A DNA stretch of 64,000 nt, from assembly GCA_963840535.1 (NCBI GenBank), contig CAWIZJ010000066.1, forward strand, positions 234,766 through 298,765, read 5' to 3'. A program made the position numbers and the translations under genes. Below, one piece after another: positions 19,686-28,936 of this stretch. Under the pieces are notes generated by a model, which ran no database searches, was not told the origin of the DNA, and worked only from the letters and a program-made list of their open reading frames with translations. This DNA comes from VAZQ01 sp963840535 (GTDB taxonomy: Bacteria > Pseudomonadota > Alphaproteobacteria > Rhizobiales > Xanthobacteraceae). The first letter of the stretch is position 1, and each line of letters starts with the position of its first letter.

Positions 19686-20942
19686 ATGGATCGGTTGCTT
19701 CGGGTGGCTTTTGAAAGTCTGATCTGTGCGGGGAATCTGCGGGTTACGACCGCGGCCGGATCCACTTTCACGGTTGGTGACGGGACTGGCGCGCCGGTGG
19801 CGATCCGTTTTACCTCGCGGGCGACCGAGCTCGGGCTTCTGCTCGATCCCGAGCTCAAATTCGGCGAAGCCTACATGGAGGGCGGCGTCGTGCTGGAGCA
19901 GGGCTCGATTGCCGACGTCCTCGCCATCGTGCTCGGTCAGAACCGCAACGGCAGACCACCCGGATGGTTGCGCCTGCAATGGCTGATCCGCTATCTCCGT
20001 CGGCGCCAGCAGCAATTCAACCCGCGCCGGCGCGCTCGGCGCAACGTCGCCCACCACTACGATCTCGACGGCCAACTCTACGCGCTGTTCCTCGATGCCG
20101 ACCGGCAGTACAGCTGCGCCTATTTCGAGACCGCCGGCCAATCGCTCGACGATGCGCAGCTCGCCAAGAAGCGCCATCTGGCAGCGAAGCTCCTGGTGAC
20201 GCCGAATCAACGGGTGCTCGACATCGGTTGCGGGTGGGGCGGGCTCGCACTCTACCTCGCCGAGCTTTGTGGCGCGCGGGTCACCGGGATCACGCTGTCG
20301 GAGCAGCAGCATGCGCTCGCGAGGGTGCGCGCGGCAGAGAAGGGACTGTCCGGCAAGGTCGACATCCGTCTGCAGGACTACCGCGACGTTCGCGAGCGGT
20401 TCGACCGCATCGTCTCGGTCGGCATGTTCGAGCACGTGGGGGTGGGCTACTACGACACCTTCTTCCGGAAGTGCCATGCGTTGCTCGACGACGGCGGCAT
20501 CATGCTGCTGCATTCCATCTGCCGCTCCGATGGCCCGGACGTCACCAATCCGTGGATCGCGAAATACATCTTCCCCGGTGGCTACATCCCGGCCCTGTCG
20601 GAGGTGCTTCCGGCGATCGAGCGCGCGGGCCTGCTCGTCACCGACATCGAGATCCTGCGGCTTCATTACGCCGAGACGCTCAAGGCCTGGCGCGAGCGCT
20701 TCCTCGTCCAGCGCGAGCAGGTCGAACGTCTCTACGACAACCGTTTCGTGCGAATGTGGGAATTCTACCTCGCGGCATCGGAAATGGCATTCCGCGAGCA
20801 GTCGCTGATGGTGTTCCAGATGCAGCTGGGCAGGCGGCAGGGTGTGGTGCCGATGACTCGTGACTACCTCTCGCGCGAGGAGGCGCGGTTGCGCGCGCTC
20901 GAAGGCGGCAGCCGCCCACCGCTGCGGCTCGCCGGCGAGTGA
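19686..20942 (+). CDS. cfa: Cyclopropane-fatty-acyl-phospholipid synthase family protein
   Basis: Transfers a methylene group from S-adenosylmethionine to unsaturated acyl chains of membrane lipids. The protein is 418 residues from the ATG at 19686. It has the family amino-terminal domain with LKFGEAYMEGGV, the tract NVAHHYDLDGQLYALFLD and YSCAYFET, the AdoMet loop VLDIGCGWGGLALYLA, and the catalytic-region signatures GMFEHVGVGYYDTFF and IFPGGYIPAL. Longer starts add sequence without family character. It is transcribed away from the cytochrome gene and toward dnaB. Confidence 0.9.
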   Translation: MDRLLRVAFESLICAGNLRVTTAAGSTFTVGDGTGAPVAIRFTSRATELGLLLDPELKFGEAYMEGGVVLEQGSIADVLAIVLGQNRNGRPPGWLRLQWLIRYLRRRQQQFNPRRRARRNVAHHYDLDGQLYALFLDADRQYSCAYFETAGQSLDDAQLAKKRHLAAKLLVTPNQRVLDIGCGWGGLALYLAELCGARVTGITLSEQQHALARVRAAEKGLSGKVDIRLQDYRDVRERFDRIVSVGMFEHVGVGYYDTFFRKCHALLDDGGIMLLHSICRSDGPDVTNPWIAKYIFPGGYIPALSEVLPAIERAGLLVTDIEILRLHYAETLKAWRERFLVQREQVERLYDNRFVRMWEFYLAASEMAFREQSLMVFQMQLGRRQGVVPMTRDYLSREEARLRALEGGSRPPLRLAGE

Positions 20943-21159
20943 TTCTCGAGCGGCGATACCGATCGCCGTCAAGAACTATCGCAGACTATCAAGCGCAAAT
21001 TCGAACCGATGATAGCGGGGAAACCCGCATCGGACGGGTCCCGCGCGCCTGCCTGCGGGTGTTAACTGTCGGACCTCCCTGTCCCTGTGCGTGATTCCGC
21101 ACCACCCCGCGTGAGTGCCGTGCCTCGATGCGGTCACAAAACCAGAACACCGGAGCGTC

Positions 21160-22653
21160 ATGGCAATCGAATCGACTGCGCGCAAGCCCGCCCGGGACGC
21201 CACGCCGTCCTATCGCGCCGCACCGCACAATATCGAGGCGGAGCAGGCTCTGCTCGGCGCGATCCTCGTCAACAACGAGGCGCTCTATCGTGTCAGCGAT
21301 TTTCTCGAGCCGTCGCACTTCTTCGAGCCGATCCATCAGCAGCTCTTCGATGTCGCACGCAGCCTCATCCGTACAGGCAAGCTCGCCTCGCCGGTGACGT
21401 TGAAAACGTTCCTGCCGGCCGACATCGACATCGCCGGCTTGACGCTCCCCCAGTACCTCGCTCGCCTCGCCGCCGAAGCGACCACCATCATCAATGCGGT
21501 GGACTATGGGCGCACGGTCTACGACCTCGCGATCCGGCGCGAGTTGATCGGGATCGGCGAGGACATGGTCAACGTCGCCTTCGATGCACCGGTCGATTTC
21601 GCACCGCGCGACCAGATCGAGGACGCCGAGCGTCGCCTCTACGAACTGGCGGAAACCGGACGCTATGGCGGCGGGTTCCAGAAATTCGAGACGGCGCTCA
21701 CGACCGCCGTCGACATGGCGGCACGCGCATACCAGCGCGAGGGCAAGCTCTCCGGGCTGGCGACTGGTCTCAGGGACCTGGACACCAAGCTGGGGGGCCT
21801 GCAAGCGTCCGATCTGGTCATCGTCGCCGGCCGGCCGGGCATGGGCAAGACCGCGCTCGCCACCAACATCGGCTACAACGTGGCCCGTGCCTGGCGCGGC
21901 GAGGTGCGCACCGACGGGCACATCGACACCGTGAACGGCGGCATCGTGGGCTTCTTCTCTCTCGAGATGTCGGCCGAGCAGCTCGCGACCCGCATCATCG
22001 CCGAGCAGAGCGGCATCTCGTCGAGCACGATCAGGCGCGGGGGCATCAACGAACGGGAATTCGAGAAGATCAAGGATGTCGCGATCGAGCTGCAACATCT
22101 GCCCTTCTTCATCGACGAGACCGGAGGTCTGACCGTCGCGCAACTCGCCGCCCGGGCGCGCCGCCTGAAGCGGCAGAAGGGACTCGATCTCCTGGTCATC
22201 GACTACATTCAGCTCCTACAGGGCTCGACCCGCCGCGCCATGGAAGGCCGCGTGCAGGAGGTGACCGAGATCACGACCAGCCTCAAAGCGCTCGCCAAGG
22301 AGCTCAACGTGCCGATCCTGGCGTTGTCGCAACTGTCGCGCCAGGTGGAGAGCCGGGACGACAAGCGCCCACAGCTTTCCGATTTGCGCGAATCGGGTTC
22401 GATCGAGCAGGACGCCGACGTCGTGATGTTCGTATTCCGGGAGGAATACTATCTGAGCAACAAGGAACCTCGCCCCGGCACCGACGAATATACCAAGTGG
22501 CAGGTGGAGATGGCCGCCGTCCACGGCAAGGCCGAGATCATCATCGGCAAGCAGCGCCACGGTCCGACCGGCACCGTCAACGTTCAATTCGAGGCCTCCG
22601 TCACGCGATTCGACAATCTCGCACGCGACGACCAGATGCCCGAGCAGGTCTGA
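21160..22653 (+). CDS. dnaB: Replicative DNA helicase DnaB
   Basis: Hexameric helicase that unwinds DNA at the replication fork. The 497-residue product starts MAIESTARKPARD and has the amino-terminal domain (NIEAEQALLGAILVNNEAL), a linker, and the RecA-like motor with Walker A GRPGMGKTALA, LLVIDYIQLLQG as Walker B, and LSQLSRQVESR. Position 21160 is preferred over an upstream in-frame start because it fits the family amino terminus and has GGAG nearby. Gene order dnaB-alr-radA is the usual one in this group. No intein is present. Confidence 0.96.
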   Translation: MAIESTARKPARDATPSYRAAPHNIEAEQALLGAILVNNEALYRVSDFLEPSHFFEPIHQQLFDVARSLIRTGKLASPVTLKTFLPADIDIAGLTLPQYLARLAAEATTIINAVDYGRTVYDLAIRRELIGIGEDMVNVAFDAPVDFAPRDQIEDAERRLYELAETGRYGGGFQKFETALTTAVDMAARAYQREGKLSGLATGLRDLDTKLGGLQASDLVIVAGRPGMGKTALATNIGYNVARAWRGEVRTDGHIDTVNGGIVGFFSLEMSAEQLATRIIAEQSGISSSTIRRGGINEREFEKIKDVAIELQHLPFFIDETGGLTVAQLAARARRLKRQKGLDLLVIDYIQLLQGSTRRAMEGRVQEVTEITTSLKALAKELNVPILALSQLSRQVESRDDKRPQLSDLRESGSIEQDADVVMFVFREEYYLSNKEPRPGTDEYTKWQVEMAAVHGKAEIIIGKQRHGPTGTVNVQFEASVTRFDNLARDDQMPEQV

Positions 22654-22776
22654 CGAGGCGAACGATGCTCCGTGAACGCGCTTCGACGAGCGTGTTTGCC
22701 GTGCTGCACCGACCACTCCTCGGATTTCGGCTGGTCCGCCCTTTACGGGGGCGTCCCGCCCGTTCATAAATTCCGC

Positions 22777-23937
22777 ATGACCATCCACGATCCCGACCTG
22801 CGGCCGGTCAAGGCATCGCCTGCCGTCCCCGGGGAAGCCGAAGCGGGCGGCATCCTCACCATCGATCTCGCCGCCATCGAGGCCAATTGGAAGAAGCTCT
22901 CGAGCATGACGGTGCCGGTGGAATGCGCCGCGGTGGTCAAGGGCGACGCCTATGGCTGCGGCATCGAGCCGGTGACCAGGAAGCTCGTCAGGGCAGGCTG
23001 CAGAACCTTTTTCGTCGCCGATGTCGGCGAAGGGCGGCGCGTACGAGAGATCTCGCCGGACGCCACCATCTACGTGCTCAACGGACTGATGCCGGGCTCG
23101 GCGCAGGCATTCGCAAACGATCATCTGCGACCGATCATCAACAGCACCATCGAGCTCGCCGAATGGGATGCTCTCGTCGGCATCAGGAAGTGGCGCGGCG
23201 GCGCGGCGCTGCACGTCGATACGGGCATGAACCGGCTCGGCATCACGGTCGACGAGGCGGTGGCGATTGCGCCGCGCATTCAATCCGAAAACCACGGCTT
23301 CACCCTGCTGATGAGCCATCTGGCCTGCGCGGAGACGCCCGATCATCCGATGAACGATCGACAGATCCGAGTGTTTCGCGAGATCCGCATCATGTATCGC
23401 GGCTTGCCATCCTCGCTCGCCAATTCGTCGGGAATATTTCTGGGCGGGACCTTGTATTGCGATCTGGTGCGGCCGGGGATCGCGCTCTACGGCGCCAATC
23501 CCACTCCGGGAAGGTCGAACCCGATGCGTCCGGTGGTCGAGTTGCGGGCCCGCATCATCCAGGTCCGCATGGTCAACAAGGGAGAATCCATCGGCTACGG
23601 GGCAGGCTTCACCGCCACGCGGCCGACCCGGGTCGCGGTCGTTGCGGTCGGCTACGCCGATGGTTTCCTGCGATCGGCCGGGGCCTCCAAAGGCAAGCCC
23701 GCCGGCGAGGTCATCGTTGCCGGCAAGCGCTGTCCCCTCGCCGGCCGCGTGTCCATGGACGTTTTCGCGGTCGACGTCACCGACTTTCCCGAGGGAAAGG
23801 TCCGCCGCGGCGACGTCGTGACCCTGATCGGTGAGGGCATGAGCGTCGACGACCTTGCCGCCTCCATGGGCACCATCGGCTACGAGGTCCTCACCAGTCT
23901 CGGCCGGCGCTACCACCGGGTCTACAAGGGCGCGTGA
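22777..23937 (+). CDS. alr: Alanine racemase
   Basis: Pyridoxal-phosphate enzyme that makes D-alanine for peptidoglycan. The 386-residue product carries the PLP lysine in CAAVVKGDAYGCG and the second catalytic base tyrosine in SIGYGAGFTATRP. Other family signatures are HVDTGMNRLGI, SLANSSGIFLG and AGRVSMDVFAVDV. The start at 22777 gives a 30-residue lead before the barrel (LTIDLAAIEANW). It is followed by radA 66 bases later. Confidence 0.94.
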   Translation: MTIHDPDLRPVKASPAVPGEAEAGGILTIDLAAIEANWKKLSSMTVPVECAAVVKGDAYGCGIEPVTRKLVRAGCRTFFVADVGEGRRVREISPDATIYVLNGLMPGSAQAFANDHLRPIINSTIELAEWDALVGIRKWRGGAALHVDTGMNRLGITVDEAVAIAPRIQSENHGFTLLMSHLACAETPDHPMNDRQIRVFREIRIMYRGLPSSLANSSGIFLGGTLYCDLVRPGIALYGANPTPGRSNPMRPVVELRARIIQVRMVNKGESIGYGAGFTATRPTRVAVVAVGYADGFLRSAGASKGKPAGEVIVAGKRCPLAGRVSMDVFAVDVTDFPEGKVRRGDVVTLIGEGMSVDDLAASMGTIGYEVLTSLGRRYHRVYKGA

Positions 23938-24003
23938 CCCACAGCCCACCGTGAGGCCACCCGGGCCGCTCCACCGGTGTCCCGTCTCCACGAGCAACGG
24001 CGA

Positions 24004-25426
24004 ATGACCCGTCGCGACACAAGCTTCCTCTGTCAGAGCTGCGGCGCCGCCTACGGCCGCTGGCAGGGCAAGTGCGACGCCTGCGGCGAGTGGAATACGA
24101 TCGCCGAGGAAAGCACCGCGCCGGCCGCAAATGCCGGGTCGCCCGCCGCGCAAGGGCCGGCTGTTCGCGCTCCAGCCACTCGCCGGGTCTGCGAAAGATA
24201 AGCCGCGACTTGCCTCCGGGCTCGCCGAATTCGACCGCGTTACCGGTGGCGGCTTCGTGCGCGGATCAGTGCTGCTGCTCGGCGGCGATCCCGGGATCGG
24301 CAAGTCGACGCTGCTGATCCAGGTCGCGGCCGCGCTCGCCCGCGCCCGTCAGCGCGCGGTCTACATTTCCGGCGAGGAGGCCGTAGCGCAGGTGCGACTG
24401 CGGGCCGAGCGGCTCGGCCTCGCCGGAGCAGCCGTCGAGCTTGCTGCCGAAACCTCGGTCGAGGACATCGTGGCGACCCTCGGCGAGGGTGCCGCGCCGC
24501 GTCTCATCATCATCGATTCGATCCAGACCATGTGGACCGACATCGCCGAAGCCGCCCCCGGAACGGTGACGCAAGTGCGTGCCAGCGCGCAGTCGCTGAT
24601 CCGCTTCGCCAAGCGCTCGGGCGCGGCGGTGATCCTGGTCGGCCACGTCACCAAGGACGGGCAGATCGCCGGTCCGCGCGTGGTCGAGCACATGGTCGAT
24701 GCAGTGCTGTCATTCGAAGGCGAAGCTTCGCATCAGTTCCGCATCCTGCGCGCGGTCAAAAATCGATTCGGTCCGACCGATGAGATCGGCGTGTTCGAGA
24801 TGACCGGCTCGGGCTTGCGGGAGGTCGCCAATCCATCCGAACTGTTTCTCTCCGAGCGCGATCTCGGCTCGCCCGGTACCGCGGTTTTCGCCGGCATCGA
24901 GGGGACACGACCGGTGCTGGTCGAGATCCAGGCGCTCGTCGCCCCGACTTCGCTCGGCACGCCGCGACGCGCGGTCGTCGGATGGGACCAGAGTCGCCTC
25001 GCGATGCTGCTCGCCGTGCTCGACGCCCATTGTGCCGTGCGGCTCTCCAGCCACGACGTCTATCTCAATGTCGCGGGCGGATTGCGCATTCAGGAGCCGG
25101 CTGCGGACTTGGCCGCCGCGGCCGCCCTCGTGTCCTCGCTCGCAGATGCGCCGCTGCCCGCCGACGCGGTCTATTTCGGCGAGGTTTCGTTGTCGGGAGC
25201 GGTGCGCCCGGTAGCGCATGCCGCGGCGAGGCTGAAAGAAGCACAAAAGCTCGGCTTCACCCGCGCTGTCGTTCCCCAGCCACGGACGGACGCCGGCGGC
25301 GAGGATGCTCTGTCGCTTCGCTACGTGAACAGCCTGGCGGCGTTGGTCGCCGAGATCGCCGCGGACCGGGTACTCCGGACCGACGACACCGGACGAAGCC
25401 GGAGGTCGAATAGGGAGCGCGGCTGA
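24004..25426 (+). CDS. radA: DNA repair protein RadA (one frameshift)
   Basis: RadA is a RecA-like helicase that processes recombination intermediates. The amino-terminal zinc finger is in one frame (FLCQSCGAAYGRWQGKCDACGEWN region), and the rest is in the next frame from about 24140. That part holds Walker A LGGDPGIGKST, Walker B RLIIIDSIQT, the RadA-specific KNRFGPTDEIGVFEM, and a Lon-like carboxy-terminal domain (AGGLRIQEPAADLA). A one-base change in the repetitive CCCGCCGCGC stretch explains the break. About 474 residues when repaired, a normal size. Confidence 0.9.
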
Positions 25427-25711
25427 CCTGTGGTGGGAGCACGCCGCGGTCGGCAGGCGACGTTCAACAAGATGCTTCAACAAGATGGATGACGGGGCCA
25501 CCTCATCCAGCTATACAGCGGCCGAACTGCCGAGGCACCGCGCTCGCCCGGCGCGGGCCCGCGAGCAACGCCGGTCATGTGAGGAGTACAGGTTGGGGTG
25601 ATCCCCGGCAGGGGCTTGCCGGCCACTCGATGTGTGCGGAACCTGTGGGGGCTGCCCGCCGAATTCGGCCCGGCAGCATCCTCGGACGTGTGGAGAGCTC
25701 CGAAGTCGGTC

Positions 25712-26347
25712 ATGCCCGTTACGCTTCTCGATATCATTCTGATCGGCGTCATGCTGATCTCGGCGCTGCTCGCCATGATCCGTGGCTTCATGCGGGAAAT
25801 TCTGTCGATCGCCTCCTGGGTGATCGCGGCACTGGTGACGGTCTATTCCTATGCAAAGCTGCTGCCGTACGCGAAGACCTATTTCAACAACGATATCGTC
25901 GCGACCGCGGTGGTGGTCGGCGGTACGTTTCTGGGCACTTTGTTGATCGTCTCCGTGCTCACCGTGCGCTTTTCCGACATGGTTCTGGACAGCCGGGTCG
26001 GCGCGCTCGATCGCACGCTCGGCTTCCTGTTCGGGCTGGGGCGCGGGCTGATCATCGTTGTGGTGGCGTTCCTGTTCTTCGCCTGGCTGGTACCGGATCG
26101 CAGCCAGCCGGAATGGATCCGCAGCGCCAAGTCGAGGGTCGTGCTGCAGGGCACCGGGGACTGGCTGATGTCGATGTTGCCCGACGACCCGGAAAGCACC
26201 ATCTTGAAGAGATTGAGGAAGCCGAAGCCGGAAGAGGAAGAGCCGACGCCTGGTCAGCGCTCGAGCCTCGATCCTCCGGCGGGATCGGGATCGCCCGACC
26301 GCGCGGGCTTGGCACCGCCGACGCGCATGCAAGTCTCGACGCGTTGA
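25712..26347 (+). CDS. cvpA: CvpA family membrane protein
   Basis: A 211-residue inner-membrane protein. CvpA is linked in E. coli to colicin V export and bile resistance, and commonly sits next to purF. The start MPVTLLDIILIGVMLISAL with GFMREILSIASWVIAAL is a clear family match, and four hydrophobic segments follow. The last 60 residues are a polar, proline-rich tail (KPKPEEEEPTPGQR). The start at 25712 is chosen because the upstream open sequence lacks family character. purF begins 35 bases downstream. Confidence 0.9.
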   Translation: MPVTLLDIILIGVMLISALLAMIRGFMREILSIASWVIAALVTVYSYAKLLPYAKTYFNNDIVATAVVVGGTFLGTLLIVSVLTVRFSDMVLDSRVGALDRTLGFLFGLGRGLIIVVVAFLFFAWLVPDRSQPEWIRSAKSRVVLQGTGDWLMSMLPDDPESTILKRLRKPKPEEEEPTPGQRSSLDPPAGSGSPDRAGLAPPTRMQVSTR

Positions 26348-26382
26348 TCCCGCTCCGCCGGATGAACGAGGAGGTGAGCCAG

Positions 26383-27855
26383 ATGTCCGAAGCTCGAAGC
26401 GATGCCGGGCTCGATCTGGAAGATGACCGGCTGCGTGAAGAGTGCGGCGTCTTCGGCATATTCGGTCACCCCGACGCCGCCGCCATCACCGCGCTCGGTC
26501 TGCATGCGCTCCAGCACCGCGGCCAGGAAGCGGCCGGCATCGTATCGTTCGACGGCAGGCGATTTCACTCCGAGCGGCGCATGGGCCTGGTCGGAGACAA
26601 TTTCTCCCGCCGCGAGGTCATCGAGCGCCTGCCCGGTTCATCGGCGACCGGCCACGTGCGCTACTCCACCACCGGGGAAACCATCCTGCGCAACGTGCAG
26701 CCGCTGTTCGCCGAGCTCGATGGCGGCGGCTTTGCAGTCGGCCACAACGGCAATCTCACCAACGGACTCGCGTTGCGACGCCAACTCGTGCGCGAGGGCG
26801 CGCTCATGCAGTCGACCACGGATACCGAGGTCATCCTGCACCTGGTCGCCAGGGCCAAACGCAACCGCTTCATCGATCGCTTCATCGAAGGTCTGCGCCA
26901 GCTCGAGGGGGCCTATGCCTTTGTCGGCCTCACCAACAAGAAGCTGATCGGGGCGCGCGATCCGCTCGGCATCCGTCCGCTGGTGATCGGCAGGCTCGAC
27001 GGTCATCCGATCCTGGCCTCCGAGACCTGTGCGCTCGACATCATCGGCGCGAAATACGTGCGCGACGTCGAGAACGGCGAGGTCGTCGTGTTCGACGAGC
27101 AGGGCATGCAGTCGCACAAGCCATTCCCGCCCATGGCGCCGCGGCCTTGCATCTTCGAATACATCTATTTCGCCCGACCGGATTCGATCGTCGGCGGACG
27201 CAATGTCTACGACGTGCGCAAGACCATGGGCGCCGAGCTCGCACGCGAAGCCCCGGCGGCCGCCGACGTGGTGATCCCGGTTCCCGATTCGGGCGTTCCC
27301 GCAGCCATCGGCTACGCCCAGGCCGCGTCCATTCCCTACGAGCTCGGCATCATCCGCAACCACTATGTCGGACGCACCTTCATCGAGCCGACCCAGCACA
27401 TCCGACAACTGGGCGTGCGCCTGAAGCACAGCGCCAATCGCGCCGTCGTCAACGGCAAGCGCATCGTGCTGATCGACGATTCCATCGTTCGTGGCACGAC
27501 TTCGGTGAAGATCGTGCAGATGATGCGCGAAGCGGGAGCCGAGGAGGTCCATTTCCGGATCGCCTCTCCGCCGATCACCCATTCCGACTATTACGGGATC
27601 GACACGCCCGAGCGCGACAAGCTTCTGGCGGCGACCCACGACCTCGAAGGCATGCGCACCTTCATCGGCGCCGACTCGCTCGCGTTCCTGTCGGTGGAAG
27701 GTATCTACCGTGCGATGGGCTACGAGCAGCGCGACCCGCTGCGTCCGCAATTCACCGATCACTGCTTCACTGGCGATTACCCGACATCGCTGACCGATCA
27801 AAACGACCAGGAATCGGTACCGCGCCAGTTGTCGCTGCTCGCCGAGGCGAGTTGA
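26383..27855 (+). CDS. purF: Amidophosphoribosyltransferase
   Basis: First committed enzyme of purine synthesis: PRPP plus glutamine gives phosphoribosylamine. The start at 26383 is set by GAGGAGG nine bases upstream and gives a 490-residue product. The class II glutaminase nucleophile is Cys21 in REECGVFGIFGH, so a short propeptide would be removed. The phosphoribosyltransferase domain shows IVLIDDSIVRGTTSVKIV and the earlier IPVPDSGVPAAIGYA. Cysteines of an iron-sulfur cluster type, as in Bacillus PurF, are not evident. An SDR follows after ten bases. Confidence 0.96.
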   Translation: MSEARSDAGLDLEDDRLREECGVFGIFGHPDAAAITALGLHALQHRGQEAAGIVSFDGRRFHSERRMGLVGDNFSRREVIERLPGSSATGHVRYSTTGETILRNVQPLFAELDGGGFAVGHNGNLTNGLALRRQLVREGALMQSTTDTEVILHLVARAKRNRFIDRFIEGLRQLEGAYAFVGLTNKKLIGARDPLGIRPLVIGRLDGHPILASETCALDIIGAKYVRDVENGEVVVFDEQGMQSHKPFPPMAPRPCIFEYIYFARPDSIVGGRNVYDVRKTMGAELAREAPAAADVVIPVPDSGVPAAIGYAQAASIPYELGIIRNHYVGRTFIEPTQHIRQLGVRLKHSANRAVVNGKRIVLIDDSIVRGTTSVKIVQMMREAGAEEVHFRIASPPITHSDYYGIDTPERDKLLAATHDLEGMRTFIGADSLAFLSVEGIYRAMGYEQRDPLRPQFTDHCFTGDYPTSLTDQNDQESVPRQLSLLAEAS

Positions 27856-27864
27856 TCTGCGACC

Positions 27865-28605
27865 GTGCCACTCCCCCTCGCCGACCGAATCGCACTGGTC
27901 ACCGGCGCGTCGCGCGGCATCGGCTACCAGACCGCGTTGGCGCTGGCGACGGCCGGCGCCCATGTGGTGGCGGTGGCGCGCACGGTGGGCGGGCTGGAGG
28001 AGCTCGACGACGCGATCAAGGCCGCGGGCGGCTCCGCCACTCTGGTGCCGCTCGACCTCAAGGACTACGAGGGAATCGACCGGCTCGCGCTCGCCTTGCA
28101 CGATCGCTACGGCCGGCTCGACGTCCTGGTCGGCAATGCCGGCATTCTCGGACCCCTCTCGCCACTCGGCCACGTCGAGGCGAAGGCATGGGACGAGGTG
28201 ATGGCGGTCAACGTCACCGCCAACTGGCGGCTCATTCGCGCCATGGACCAGCTGTTGAGGTTCTCCGATGCCGCCCGGGTGGTGTTCGTCTCCTCGGGCG
28301 TGGCGGCGCTGGCGCTGGCCTATTGGGGTCCCTATGCGGTCTCCAAGGCCGCGCTCGAAGTGTTGGCGCGCATCTATGCAGCCGAAACGGCCGCCACCAA
28401 TGTGCGCGTCAATCTGCTCACGCCCGGGCCGATGCGCACCCGCATGCGTGCGCAGGCGATGCCGGGCGAAGACCCCATGACGCTCGCGACCCCCGACAAG
28501 GCCGCGGAAATGATCGTCGCGCTCTGTCTGCCGAGCGTGCAGGAGAGCGGCAAGCTCTACTCCTTGCAGGGGCGAAGGTTTCTGGATTTCCGGCCGTCGT
28601 CATGA
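27865..28605 (+). CDS. SDR family NAD(P)-dependent oxidoreductase
   Basis: A 246-residue short-chain dehydrogenase starting with GTG at 27865, ten bases after purF. It has VTGASRGIGYQTALALA, the NAG structural motif in VGNAGILGPLSPLG, the catalytic serine in FVSSGVAALAL and YAVSKAALEV. The carboxy end (QGRRFLDFRPSS) lacks a typical FabG tail, so fatty-acid synthesis is not implied; the substrate is unknown. A gene directly after purF of this type is common in Bradyrhizobium. Its stop is followed at once by the broken end of an MFS gene on the other strand. Confidence 0.85.
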   Translation: MPLPLADRIALVTGASRGIGYQTALALATAGAHVVAVARTVGGLEELDDAIKAAGGSATLVPLDLKDYEGIDRLALALHDRYGRLDVLVGNAGILGPLSPLGHVEAKAWDEVMAVNVTANWRLIRAMDQLLRFSDAARVVFVSSGVAALALAYWGPYAVSKAALEVLARIYAAETAATNVRVNLLTPGPMRTRMRAQAMPGEDPMTLATPDKAAEMIVALCLPSVQESGKLYSLQGRRFLDFRPSS

Positions 28606-28936
28606 TCGTCGGTTTCGCCACCACTAGGTTCGGCGCCAGCGCCATCAGGACATAGTCGAGCCCTAGCCCGAAATTGGACAGCAGGATCACCAGCCGGCGC
28701 CCGAAGCGGTCCGCGAGCGCGCCATGCAGGAGCGAGAACAGAAACTGCATCAGCGCAAAGACCGTGCCGAAGATCCCGTAGATCTCGGCCGCGCGCGCGG
28801 TGTCGCCGGCGAGGAAATCGACGACCAGCTTGGGCAGCACCGGAATGACGATGCCGAGCGCCAGCATGTCCAGCAGCAGAGTGACGAAGACGAAGGCGGC
28901 ACGACGAGCCGGTGCGGTCGGTTGCGTCGGCGTCAT
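28606..28936 (-). pseudogene. TetA-type MFS transporter, only the first ~110 residues
   Basis: From the ATG at 28936 the product is clearly an MFS drug-efflux protein: FVTLLLDMLALGIVIPVLPKL, then a second and third helix and the DRFGRRLVILLSNFGLG loop between helices 2 and 3. Family identity ends near ALAPNLVV at about 28615, after which the frame runs antisense through the SDR gene. About 290 residues of the usual 400 are missing, which one-base errors cannot explain; a deletion or misjoin is needed. The start overlaps the der stop by four bases. Confidence 0.75.

Noticed and set aside
22216..24303. A 695-codon minus-strand open frame over dnaB, alr and radA
   Set aside because: It lies antisense to three well-supported genes and has the composition of a GC-rich shadow frame; no domain is visible.
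26638..28173. A 511-codon minus-strand open frame over purF and the SDR
   Set aside because: Antisense to genes with strong motif support; no recognisable motif.
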